Under the pieces are notes generated by a model. That model was not told the DNA's origin, did no database searches, and saw only the letters and a program-made list of their open reading frames with translations. From Heliocidaris tuberculata (taxonomy: Eukaryota; Echinodermata; Echinoidea; Camarodonta; Echinometridae), in assembly GCA_025618425.1 (NCBI GenBank), contig CM046846.1, forward strand, positions 35,093,363-35,157,362: a stretch of DNA of 64,000 nt, in the 5' to 3' direction. The position numbers were made by a program, and so were the translations under genes. Below, one piece after another: positions 30,493 to 42,851 of this stretch. How positions within the stretch are numbered: the stretch's first letter is position 1; each line of letters opens with the position of its first letter.

Positions 30493-30545
30493 ATTAGGGT
30501 TAGGGTTAGGGTTAGGGTTAGGGTTTAGGGTTTAGGGTTTAGGGT

Positions 30546-30580
<35 letters not shown>

Positions 30581-30658
30581 GGTTAGGGGTTAGGGTTAGG
30601 GTTAGGGTTAGGGTTAGGGTTAGGGGTTAGGATTAGGGGTTAGGGTTAGGGGTTAGGG
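30493..30658. repeat. Interstitial telomeric repeat (TTAGGG)n
   Basis: About 165 bp of TTAGGG with TTTAGGG and TTAGGGG variants. It immediately follows the dispersed element. Because a second copy of the element has the same arrangement, it appears to be part of the element rather than a true telomere. Confidence 0.95.
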
Positions 30659-30664
30659 CTATAT

Positions 30665-31080
30665 TTATTTCAGGAAAAGGACCTCCGTGTACCTCAAAAA
30701 AGACCTCTTTGTACCCCAAAAAAGACTGTACCCCAAAAAGGACATTTATGTACCTGGCCATTTTCGGGTACATGTCCTTTTTGGGGTACATGAAGGTCCT
30801 TTTTGGGGTACATGAGTCTAAATTCGGGTACATGAAGGTCTTTTCTCGGGGTTACGGAGGTCCTTTTTATGGTACAATTAGGTCTCTTTTGAGGTACATT
30901 GTGTCCTTTTTGAGGTACATTAGTCTATTTTGTGGTACTATGAAGTCTTTTTTGAGGTACAAGTCTAATTTGGGGTACATAAGTCTATTTTCAGGTACAT
31001 GTCCTTTTTGGGGTACATGGGACTGTCGTGTACCACAAAAAAGACCTTTTAGTACCCCAAAATAGACAATGTACCTCAAA
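30665..31080. repeat. GGGGTACATGAAGGTCC minisatellite with orientation switches
   Basis: About 20 units of roughly 20 bp (TTTTTGGGGTACATGAAGG). Units to about 30755 read as the complement, then direct to about 31025, then complement again. Relatives occur at 41385-41520 and 46060-46118. Confidence 0.88.
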
Positions 31081-31740
31081 TTCGCCTTTGTTGTACCTTT
31101 TCAAAGTTTTGTTTATTTTTTAAAACAGAGATGTGTATTTTAAAAATTTACTAATGGAATATGATGAGAGATAAATCAGAAATTACTGTATGAAAGGATT
31201 TGAATTATCGTTGTTTAATAATGGAAATATAAGAAAAAAACAAAAAAAATCACTTTTGATTGATTTTTCGTGTTTAAAAGTCATCTTTAATCAGTTATTG
31301 CAGGATAATGCATAAAGAACCGAAAAACTGGTTATAACGAGTACGTCCAGAAATTAGTACTCTCCTTCATATCTTTGGGGCATCCTATAAAATTGATTAT
31401 TGACAAAATAACGATATTTTTTCCACCTCGTTGTCGTTTTCAAAGATAAAAAATAATTGCACCAAAACGAGGGTGTTTAATGACATCGCGCTCACGGCGC
31501 TGCATTCTAGCGTTACGTAGCGCCCTCGCGCTCGGCCTCTAACCCCTAAGAATAACATCGTGAATTTGACAAAGCTAACACAGACAAGGTAAATATTATT
31601 TATTAAATTTTGATTTATGTGTTACTGTCAAATATGCACGTCATATTTATTTTGAATTTAAGCTGTGTATGTTACAGATGCGAGAAGAGATTTCATGATT
31701 AGAGGAAAAAATTAAACTATAATAAGGGTTAGAAATCTAC
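31081..31740. other. Intergenic, no gene seen
   Basis: AT-rich; no repeat or coding structure recognised before the array begins. Confidence 0.5.
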
Positions 31741-32006
31741 CGACACGTTAACCCTCATCGTCCCCAGAACTCTGGGGCTGAAATCCGGCTCTGTGGCAAT
31801 GGCAGCATATAGTCTACCACTCATTTTCCCAGCTGAACTTATGTTGGACTATGATTAAAAAGAACTGTTCGATGTATTTCACTGACGTTTTATATAGGTA
31901 TTGCTAAACTGATTCCTCTCAGTCTCATTTTGAAATTTTAACACGAATCACAGGTTAGTCAGACAATGATCCCACTCATTTTGACAATTTGTCCATGAAG
32001 AACGTA

Positions 32007-32465
32007 TGATGGGGAGCCCCTTGTCTGTGCACCTAACATTTCACTTGAAATTGACAAGCTTTTCCTTTGGTGTTCCTCTAATGACTGACCTCATTTTAAT
32101 CCTCATATCCTAGAGTGTAACTGTGCCGAAAATCTGATTAAAATTCCAATAAGAACAATTTCATTTTCACAAGAATAGGCGACGCTGTCATTTTGACACT
32201 AAAAAAGGGAAGGTTCCCTTGTCTGCGCACTCATTCACTTAACACGCAGTTCGGGATATTTTGCATGAAAGGTGGCATTTTCAAGGCATATGAGTAAAAA
32301 TGCATAAAATAGACGTTCTTCACCAGTTTTTCCCCATTTTTTCGCTGATACATATCACTAAAATTGATATGAAGATGATTGTGTTCATTGCGTCTTTTGT
32401 GATGTTAGAATCGCGCAGTTACGCATAGTCTAGATCTATATGCGCAGACATGGGGCACCAAATCA
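32007..32465. mobile_element. 459-bp MITE with TA target duplication, inserted in an array core
   Basis: The ends TGATGGGGAGCCCCTTGTC and, complementing the right end, TGATTTGGTGCCCCATGTC are inverted repeats. Sister monomers read AAGAACGTACATGTTTTCC; here TA is doubled around the insert (32005-32006 and 32466-32467), as made by Tc1/mariner transposases. An extra copy of the TIR phrase (CCCTTGTCTGCGCAC) lies inside at about 32217. No transposase. Confidence 0.85.
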
Positions 32466-32467
32466 TA

Positions 32468-35400
32468 CATGTTTTCCTCTCACACAAGGAAAAAACGATC
32501 GAAATTCAGTATCGTTCGACAAGACGGCAGAACAAGTCCCCTACCCCTTTGTTTGCTGTTATATTTTCCTTGAAAAATTAATAACCAATTAATAGATCCT
32601 ATATTCTTTCTAATATTCAGTCAGGTGTTTCTGCAGAGATTATGCATGTTTGAGGGTGTACATGTACGTCATCCATGGAGAAAATTACGTTTATTTCTTG
32701 CGTACAAGAGGTAAAGAACCCAAATTCAGTGTTCCACCATAGGACTGTCAGTGATCATGGTGAGTACATGTAGATTATTCATGTTTATTTTCAAATAAAG
32801 GTATTTGTTAAATATAAAGGCTTTGAAATGATTAGAATAATAGTTAACTATGCTGCACCTGAAACAATTTGATGTATAATGAAAGAAATTAAGCATAATG
32901 TAGGGCTCTCTCTTGCCCTACCATAGGCTATATCTTGCCCTAATCTCCCCCAGAACTCTTGGGCTTAAAATGGCTGCTGCGGCATACCTCTCTCTTGCCC
33001 TTGTGCAAAACTTTTTCTTCATTATCAATTGAAAAACGTTTATTAATTTCTTTGAAATTTTCACAGGTTACTCGGACAATGATCCCACTCATTTTGACAC
33101 TTCGTCCATAAAGAACGTACATGTTTTCCTCTCACATAAGGAAAAGACGATCGAAATTCTGTGTCGTTCGACAAGACGGCAGAAGAAGTCCCCTACCCCT
33201 TTGTTTGCTGTTATATTTTCCTTGAAAAATTAATAACCAATTAATGTATTCTTTCTAATATTCAGTCAGGTGTTTCTGCAGTGATTACGCATGTTTGGAG
33301 GTGTACGTCATCCATGGAGAAAATTACGTTTATTTCCTGCGCACAAGAGGTAAACAACCCAAATTCAGCGTTCCACCATAGGACTGTCAGTGATCATGGT
33401 GAGTACATGTAGATTATTCATGTTTATTTTCAAATAAAGGTATTGTTAAATATAAAGGCTTTGAAATGATTAGAATAATAGTTAACTATGCTGCACGTGA
33501 AACAATTTGATGTTTAATGAAAGAAATTAAGCATAATGTAGGGCTCTCTCTAACCCTACCATAGGCTATATCTTGCCCTAATCTCCCCCAGAACTCCGGG
33601 GCTGACAGTGACTGCTGCGGCATACCACTCTCTTGCCCTTGTGCAAAACTTTTTCTTCATTATCAATTGAAAAACGTTCATCATTTTCTTGGAAATTTTC
33701 ACAGGTTAGTCCGACAATGATCCCGCTCATTTTGACACTTCGTCCATGAAGAATGTACATGTTTTCCTCTCACACAAGGAAAAAACGATCGAAATTCAGT
33801 ATCGTTCGACAAGACGGCAGAACAAGTCCCCTACCCCTTTGTTTGCTGTTATATTTTCCTTGAAAAATTAATAACCAATTAATAGATCCTATATTCTTTC
33901 TAATATTCAGTCAGGTGTTTCTGCAGAGATTATGCATGTTTGAGGGTGTACATGTACGTCATCCATGGAGAAAATTACGTTTATTTCTTGCGTACAAGAG
34001 GTAAAGAACCCAAATTCAGTGTTCCACCATAGGACTGTCAGTGATCATGGTGAGTACATGTAGATTATTCATGTTTATTTTCAAATAAAGGTATTTGTTA
34101 AATATAAAGGCTTTGAAATGATTAGAATAATAGTTAACTATGCTGCACCTGAAACAATTTGATGTATAATGAAAGAAATTAAGCATAATGTAGGGCTCTC
34201 TCTTGCCCTACCATAGGCTATATCTTGCCCTAATCTCCCCCAGAACTCTTGGGCTTAAAATGGCTGCTGCGGCATACCTCTCTCTTGCCCTTGTGCAAAA
34301 CTTTTTCTTCATTATCAATTGAAAAACGTTTATTAATTTCTTTGAAATTTTCACAGGTTACTCGGACAATGATCCCACTCATTTTGACACTTCGTCCATA
34401 AAGAACGTACATGTTTTCCTCTCACATAAGGAAAAGACGATCGAAATTCTGTGTCGTTCGACAAGACGGCAGAAGAAGTCCCCTACCCCTTTGTTTGCTG
34501 TTATATTTTCCTTGAAAAATTAATAACCAATTAATGTATTCTTTCTAATATTCAGTCAGGTGTTTCTGCAGTGATTACGCATGTTTGGAGGTGTACGTCA
34601 TCCATGGAGAAAATTACGTTTATTTCCTGCGCACAAGAGGTAAACAACCCAAATTCAGCGTTCCACCATAGGACTGTCAGTGATCATGGTGAGTACATGT
34701 AGATTATTCATGTTTATTTTCAAATAAAGGTATTGTTAAATATAAAGGCTTTGAAATGATTAGAATAATAGTTAACTATGCTGCACGTGAAACAATTTGA
34801 TGTTTAATGAAAGAAATTAAGCATAATGTAGGGCTCTCTCTAACCCTACCATAGGCTATATCTTGCCCTAATCTCCCCCAGAACTCCGGGGCTGACAGTG
34901 ACTGCTGCGGCATACCACTCTCTTGCCCTTGTGCAAAACTTTTTCTTCATTATCAATTGAAAAACGTTCATCATTTTCTTGGAAATTTTCACAGGTTAGT
35001 CCGACAATGATCCCGCTCATTTTGACACTTCGTCCATGAAGAATGTACATGTTTTTCCTCTCACACAAGGAAAAAACGATCAAAATTCAGTGCCGTTCGA
35101 CAAGACGGCAGAACAAGTCCCCTACCCCTTTGTTTGCTGTTATATTTTCCTTGAAAAATTAATAACCAATTAATAGATCCTATATTCTTTCTAATATTCA
35201 GTCAGGTGTTTCTGCAGAGATTATGCATGTTTGAGGGTGTACATGTACGTCATCCATGGAGAAAATTACGTTTATTTCTTGCGTACAAGAGGTAAAGAAC
35301 CCAAATTCAGTGTTCCACCATAGGACTGTCAGTGATCATGGTGAGTACATGTAGATTATTCATGTTTATTTTCAAATAAAGGTATTTGTTAAATATAAAG

Positions 35401-36445
35401 GCTTTGAAATGATTAGAATAATAGTTAACTATGCTGCACCTGAAACAATTTGATGTTTAATGAAAGAAATTAAGCATAATGTAGGGCTCTCTCTTGCCCT
35501 ACCATAGGCTATATCTTGCCCTAATCTCCCCCAGAACTCTTGGGCTTAAAATGGCTGCTGCGGCATACCTCTCTCTTGCCCTTGTGCAAAACTTTTTCTT
35601 CATTATCAATTGAAAAACGTTTATTAATTTCTTTGAAATTTTCACAGGTTACTCGGACAATGATCCCACTCATTTTGACACTTCGTCCATAAAGAACGTA
35701 CATGTTTTCCTCTCACATAAGGAAAAGACGATCGAAATTCTGTGTCGTTCGACAAGACGGCAGAAGAAGTCCCCTACCCCTTTGTTTGCTGTTATATTTT
35801 CCTTGAAAAATTAATAACCAATTAATGTATTCTTTCTAATATTCAGTCAGGTGTTTCTGCAGTGATTACGCATGTTTGGAGGTGTACGTCATCCATGGAG
35901 AAAATTACGTTTATTTCCTGCGCACAAGAGGTAAACAACCCAAATTCAGCGTTCCACCATAGGACTGTCAGTGATCATGGTGAGTACATGTAGATTATTC
36001 ATGTTTATTTTCAAATAAAGGTATTGTTAAATATAAAGGCTTTGAAATGATTAGAATAATAGTTAACTATGCTGCACGTGAAACAATTTGATGTTTAATG
36101 AAAGAAATTAAGCATAATGTAGGGCTCTCTCTAACCCTACCATAGGCTATATCTTGCCCTAATCTCCCCCAGAACTCCGGGGCTGACAGTGACTGCTGCG
36201 GCATACCACTCTCTTGCCCTTGTGCAAAACTTTTTCTTCATTATCAATTGAAAAACGTTCATCATTTTCTTGGAAATTTTCACAGGTTAGTCCGACAATG
36301 ATCCCGCTCATTTTGGCACTTCGTCCATGAAGAATGTACATGTTTTTCCTCTCACACAAGGAAAAAACGATCAAAATTCAGTGCCGTTCGACAAGACGGC
36401 AGAACAAGTCCCCTACCCCTTTGTTTGCTGTTATATTTTCCTTGA
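32468..36445 (+). repeat. Three near-identical 1290-bp higher-order repeats
   Basis: Alternating monomers A (~652 bp) and B (~638 bp) repeat three times with a 1290-1291-bp period (for example CCCCCAGAACTCTTGGGC near 32948, 34238 and 35529). Copies 1 and 2 look identical over long stretches, whereas A and B differ at roughly 10-15% of positions, so the dimer was amplified recently. Confidence 0.95.
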
Positions 36446-37600
36446 GAAATTAACAACTAATTAATGTATTCCATTTAATATTCAGTCAGGTGTTTCTGCA
36501 AGAATTACACATGTTTGGGGGTGTCATCCATAGAGAAAATTACGTTTATTTCCTGCGTACAAGAGGTAAACAACCCAAATTCAGTGTTCCACCATAGGAC
36601 TGTCAGTGATCATGGTGAGTACATGTAGATTACTCATGTATATTTTTAAATAAAGGTATTTGTTAAATATAAAGGCTTTGAAATGAATAGAATAATAGTT
36701 AAATATGCTGCCCCTGAAACAATTTGATGTTTAATGAAAGAATTTAAGCATAATGTAGGGCACTCTCTTGCCCTACCATAGGCTTTATCTTGCCCTAATC
36801 TCCCCCAGAACTCTGGGGCAGACAATGGATGCTGTGGCATACCTCTGTCTTGCCCTTGTGCAAAACTTTTTCTTCATTAACAATTGAAAAACTTTTATTA
36901 ATTTTTTTGAAATTTTCACAGGTTAGTCGGACAGTGATCCCGCTCATTTGACACTTCATCCATGAAGAACGTACATGTTTTCCTCTCACACAAGGAAAAA
37001 ACGATCAAAATTCAGTGTCGTTTGACAAGACGGCAGAACAAGTCCCCTACCCCTTTGTTTGCTGTTATATTTTCCTTGAAAAATTAATAACCAATTAATA
37101 TATTCTTTCTAATATTCAGTCAGGTGTTTCTGCAGAGATTATGCATGTTTGAGGGTGTACGTCATCCATGGAGAAAATTACGTTTATTTCTTGCGTACAA
37201 GAGGTAAAGAACCCAAATTCAGTGTTCCACCATAGGACTGTCAGTGATCATGGTGAGTACATGTAGATTATTTATGTTCATTTTCAAATAAATTTATTTG
37301 TTAAATATAAAGGCTTTGAAATGATTAGAATAATAGTTAAATATGCTGCACCTGAAATAATTTGATGTTTAATGAAAGAATTTAAGAATAATGTAGGGCT
37401 CTCTCTTGCCCTACCATAGGCTATATCTTGCCCTAATCTCCCCCAGAACTCTGGGGCTGACAGTGGATGCTGCGGCATACCTCTCTCTTGCCCTTGTGCA
37501 AAAGTTTTTCTTTATTATCAATTGAAAAACGTTAATTAATTTCTTGGATATTTTTACAGGTTAGTCGTATACAATCATCCAGCTCATTTTGACACCTGAA
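36446..37600 (+). repeat. Two diverged 645-bp monomers
   Basis: Single monomers outside the 1290-bp repeats, with GGACTGTCAGTGATCATG and CCCCAGAACTCTGGGG conserved (36806 and 37440). Confidence 0.88.
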
Positions 37601-37964
37601 GAATGTAATAAATTTATTTCTTCTTCTTTTTTTCTTCTTCTAGAAAATTGCTGCTTCAGAGTACTGAAGATATATCGCACTGGGAGTATGAGAGGAAAAA
37701 CGACGGAAACTCAGAGTCCTACGACAAGAAAGCACCATGCCCCTCCAATTTTCTGTGCTGTAATTATTTTCTATAAAAATGAACAACCGTTTCATACGTT
37801 TTATTGAATGTTTTAACAGGAATTCCTACAATGATTACGCTGATTTTGACATGTCATCCAATAAGGATGTATGCGTGCGTATTCCATCTTCCCATCTATC
37901 TTTCCATTCATCTTTCAACCGATTCTATCTTTTTATTTGTTATTCTTTCCTTCTTTCTTTCTGG

Positions 37965-38078
37965 TCGCATTTTGTGCTTTGTTGGATGGGTTCGAATCCC
38001 ATGAAGTTCCAATTATCACTTCAGAACTTTCATTGGTGGCAACAGCATGAAATGAGATCTAAAGCTTTATATTCCTAA
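37965..38078 (+). mobile_element. SINE 3' part embedded in the array
   Basis: CGCATTTTGTGC, then GGATGGGTTCGAATCCCATG (Pol III B box) and GAACTTTCATTGGTGGCAAC match the fuller SINE at 63349-63492. The A-box half is missing. The same piece recurs at 40345-40453, 43213-43321 and 49276-49383, and shorter versions at 38562, 40930, 43818 and 45597. Confidence 0.8.
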
Positions 38079-41000
38079 ACTAATGACATCATCCACATGC
38101 ATATCCTTTTGAAATAAGAAAATCTTGATTATGTAATAATGTAGGGTGTATACCTATAGGGGGAAACTGCCATGCAGTTGAGTCTGAAATAAAGTCTTGA
38201 ATTTAATTCATGTGCAGGTATCATACAAGTTACTCATTGCAGCATTGTTGCACGTTATCCACAAAGAACGTACTCATATTTCTTGCGTAAGAGAGGAAAG
38301 CGACGGAAATTCACAGTCCTACGACATGACAGCAGCATGCCCCCAATTTCCTGTGCTTTAATTATTTTTTATAAAAATGAACAACCGTGTAATACATTTC
38401 ATTGAATATTTTAACAGGAATTCCTGCAATGATTATGCTCATTTTGGCATCCACTAAGATCGTATGCGTATTCCATCTTTCCATCTATCTTTCCATGAAT
38501 CAACCGATTTTATCTTTTTATTTGTTATTCTTTCCTTCTATCTCTCTGTCATCCCATCTTTCTGGTCGCATTTGTGCTTGTTGGATGGGTTATCATTCAT
38601 GCCTGTCTGAAGCCCTTACCTCCCCCGGACCTCTGGGGCAGAACGAGGGCTGCAGCAGCATACCCCTCTTCCCCTGCTGTAAATTATTTTTCATTATAAA
38701 TTTTAAAAATGATTGATAGATTTCTTTGAAATTTTCAACATGTTAGTCGTACAATGATCCTGCTCATTTTGACATCTCGTCCATGGAGAACGTATGTAAT
38801 TCTCTTGTATAAGAGGAAAACGACCGAAATTCAGCGTCGTACGACAAGACAGAAATTTAGGAGTTTTAAGATAAATTCCCCCTTGTTTATTTTTGAATTG
38901 AGGCATGCATGAAGTTCATAGCTGTATTCTTATAACTTAGGGAAATGTGCCTATTCTTAACTTAGTTAAGTGAATGTATCAGAGTTACATGTAGAATTAC
39001 TCTGGGTACTATTCTATAAAAAACAAACTTTTTATTTGGTATATGTTTGAATGATGAGCTTCTTCCACCATGTTCAAATGATTATGATTCGGTATCGAAA
39101 AATGAATTAAAGCTTGAATCTGAATATCTGTGCACACGCTTATGCCCAAAGACATATAAATTGCTAACAATGTACATAGAACAGTGCACCAAAACCACTG
39201 AATTTTACATTAGTTTGGGATGGACAGTGCACTGTACATATAGGCAGCATAGAATATTGTACATATTGACCATACTGTGAGTGCCACACAGTATGCAGTT
39301 AATTCCTGCTGGTATGTCCGGTCACAACCTTTCAAGCCTGTTGCTATGATCACCGGAGTTAATGTTTACTTTATCGACGAGCTTCACTCTACTCTCTAGA
39401 TCTATCTGGATTTACTCCGGATTTACTCGTGATTATTGAACATTTTATGTGTTTTCATAAGGTCGGAAAATGTTTGTAATTACGGCTTACAAGGCCTAAA
39501 GTTAGGCCTAAAGTTAGATCTAGATATAGACTATGCCTGCAGTGCAGTGCAGTGCTGCACTGCTGTGCCAACGTAGCCTACTTGTCACTGTCTAAGACTA
39601 TGATGAATACTGACAGTGTCATAACTTTTCATCTAGCCCCCCTTATTGTCTTAATTTCTCTTTCATATTAACAATTCAGTGCCAGGGCACTTGTCTCCCA
39701 GAACTCCTGGCCTGACATTCTGCTGCTTTCTGGTGAGGGTAGCTGTGCAAGGTATGGTATTGCCGGTATTGATAAATTTGAATGTCCCTTTTTTTTTCTT
39801 TATCGTTTTATTTTTAAAACTATGCATGTAAAAACCATTTACGATATTCAAACTAGCATTCCTGACCTAGAATATGCAAGGGAAAATTCAAAATAAGCCT
39901 CTCAATTCCTGCATTATTGTGCATACTTAGAGTAGTCTACTTGTTCTTTCTTGAACACAGAACTATAGACTCTAACTTTAAGTTCATAGATTTGTACATT
40001 TCCTGTGAACCCCTAATATTCCTAAATAATTACGCTCATTTTGGGATGTCATCCATGTAGAACGTACGCACATTTCTTGCGTACGAGAGGAAAACGACGG
40101 AAATGCAGGGTCCAGGGACAAGACAGCAGCATACCCACATTTCATGTGCTGTAATTATTTTCTGTGAGAAATTAAACGTTTCATACATTTTATTGAATGT
40201 TTGACAGGAATTCCTACAATGATTACGCTTATTTTGACGTGTCATCCACTAAGGACGTATGCGTATTCCATCTTTCCATCTATCTTTTCACTCATCTTTC
40301 AACCGATTCTATCTTTTTCTTTGTTATTCTTTCCTTCTTTCTGGTCGCATTTTGTGCTATGTTGGATGGGTTCGAATCCCATGAAGTTCCATATATCAAT
40401 TTAGAACTTTTATTGGTGGCAACAGCATGATATGAGGTCAGCTTTATATTCCTAACTAAATGACATCATCCACATATCCTTTTGAAATAACAAAAATAAG
40501 AAAATCTTGATTATGTATGGCGTACCAAAATGTACGGGAGAAACTGCCATGCAGTTGAGTCTGAAATAAAGTCTTGAATTTAATTCATGTGCAGGTATAC
40601 TACAAGTTACTCATTGCAGCATTGTTGCATGTCATCCATGAAGAACGTACCGGTACGCATATTTCTTAAGTAAGAGAGGAAAACGACGGAAATTCAGAGT
40701 CTTATGACAAGACAGCAGCTAGCATTCACCCCATTTCCTGTGCTGTAATTATTTTCTATGAGAAATTAACAACCATGTAATGCATTTTATTGAATGTTTT
40801 AACAGGAATTCCTACAATGATTACGCTCATTTTGGCATGTCATCCACTAAGAACGTATATGCGTATTCCATTTCCATTCATCTTTCAACCGATTTTTTAT
40901 TCGTTATTCTTTCCTTCTATCTTTCTGGTCGCATTTTGTGCTATGTTGGATGGGTTTGAATTGGCTTGCAACGTGCACTCACGTAATCACGTCATGGTGC

Positions 41001-41384
41001 AATTTCATGTTTCGAGTACTTTCGTAGGAAAACATCATTTACGAAGTGTTGGGTCTACACTTCGCTATTTTACCTGCCAGTAAACAACAAATAATTATGT
41101 CTCTACGTGAGGTTATGTGAGGTTTTATCAACTTTACCCAACAGTTTATCGCGATTTCTTAAATTGCAAGTGCTTTTATTGAGACTACTAATGACGTCAT
41201 TGAGTTTTTTTACAACAATTGTCTTGCGAAGATTTCGTTGCAACAAAAATCGAGAACTTTCCGAGCCCTGGTTGGAATGAAATCGTGAGTAATTTAACGA
41301 TTCCAAGAGATTTGCAATTGCAAAGTTTATTTTTGTCATATTTCAATGTATTGTATTGTGCAGAAAAGGAAAGAAAAAACCCCG

Positions 41385-41520
41385 AGAAAAGACCTTCATG
41401 TACCCGAATTTAGACACATGTACCCCAAAAAGGACCTTTATGTACCCCAAAAATGGACATGTAACCCAAAATGGCCAGGTACATAAATATCCTTTTTGGG
41501 GTACAGTCTTTTTTTGGGTA
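41385..41520. repeat. GGTAC-type minisatellite inside the array
   Basis: Units such as CCTTCATGTACCCGAATTTA and ACCCCAAAAAGGACCTTTAT match the minisatellite at 30665, with an orientation switch near 41485. The monomer resumes directly after it. Confidence 0.88.
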
Positions 41521-41524
41521 CAAA

Positions 41525-42850
41525 GAAAAACGTTTATTAATTTCTTTGTAATTTTCACTGGTAAGTCGGACAATGATCCCACTCATTTTAATAATTTGTC
41601 CATGAAGAACGTACATGTTTTCCTATCACACAAGGAAAAAACGATCAAAAGTCAGTGTTGTTCGACAAGACGGCAGAACAAGTCCCCTAGCTACCCCTTT
41701 GCTGTTATATTTTCCTTGAGAAATTAACAACTAATTAATGTATTCTATTTAAAATTCAGTCAGGTGTTTCTGCAATGATTATGCATGTTTGGGGGTGTCA
41801 TCCATGGAGAAAATTATGTTTATTTCCTGCGTACAAGAGGTAAACATCCCAAATTTAGCGTTCCACCATAGGACTGTCAGTGATCATGGTGAGTACATGT
41901 AGATTATTCATGTTTATTTTCAAATGAAGGTATTTGTCAAATATAAAGGCTTTGTAATGATTAGAATAATAGTTAACTATGCTGCACCTGAAACAATTTG
42001 ATGTTTAATGAAAGAAATTAAGCATAATGTAGGGCTCTCTCTTGCCCTACCATAGGCTATATCTTGCCCTAATCTCCCCCAGAACTCTGGGGCTGACAAT
42101 GGCTGCTGCGGCATACCTTCTCTTGCCCTTGTGCAAAACTTTTCCTTCATTATCAATTGAAAAACGTTTATTAATTTCTTGGAAATTTTCACAGGTTAGT
42201 CGGAAAATGATCCCACTCATTTTGACACTTCGTCCATAAAGAACGTACATCCTCTCACACAAGGAAAAAACGATCGAAATTCAGTGTCGTTCGACAAGAC
42301 GGCAGAACAAGTCCCCTACCCCTTTGTTTACTGTTATATTTTCCTTGAAAAATTAATAACCAATTAATGTATTCGTTTTAATATTCAGTCAGGTGTTTCT
42401 GCAAGGATTACGCATGTTTGGGGGTGTCATCCATAGAGAAAATTACGTTTATTTCCTGCGTACAAGAGGTAAAGAATCCAAATTCAGTGTTCCACCATAG
42501 GACTGTCAGTGATCATGGTGAGTACATGTAGATTATTCATGTTTATTTTCAAATGAAGGTATTTGTTTAATATAAAGGCTTTGAAATTATTAGAATAATA
42601 GTTAAATATGCTGCACCTGCAAGAATTTGATGTTTAATGAAAGAATTTAAGCATAATGTACGGCTCTCTCTTGCCCTACCATAGGCTATATCTTGCCCTA
42701 ATCTCCCCCAGAACTCTGGGGCTGACAATGGATGCTGCGGCATACCTCTCTCTAGCCCTTGTGCAAAAGTTTTCTTTATTATCAATTGAAAAACGTTTAT
42801 TAATTTCTTGGATACAATGATCCAGCTCATTTAGACACCTCGTCCATGAA
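41525..42850 (+). repeat. Two 645-bp monomers between the composite blocks
   Basis: Monomers with the hallmark words at 42078 and 42706, separating the two copies of the composite block. Confidence 0.88.
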
Positions 42851-42851
42851 G

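Larger units (their letters stand above)
37604..41520 (+). repeat. Composite array block, copy 1
   Basis: It starts AATGTAATAAATTTATTTC and matches 42852-46118. It holds several AACAGGAATTCC-type cores (37819, 38416, 40206 and 40805), partial tRNA-like SINE pieces, a CAGTGCAGTGCAGTGCTGCA word (39540), and the GGTAC minisatellite at its right end. It has about 590 bp more than copy 2, equal to one extra internal unit near 40200-40790. Confidence 0.88.

Noticed and set aside
30493..30658. A true chromosome end at the TTAGGG tract
   Set aside because: Non-telomeric sequence continues on both sides, and the same element-plus-tract unit occurs again at 53339, so it is interstitial.
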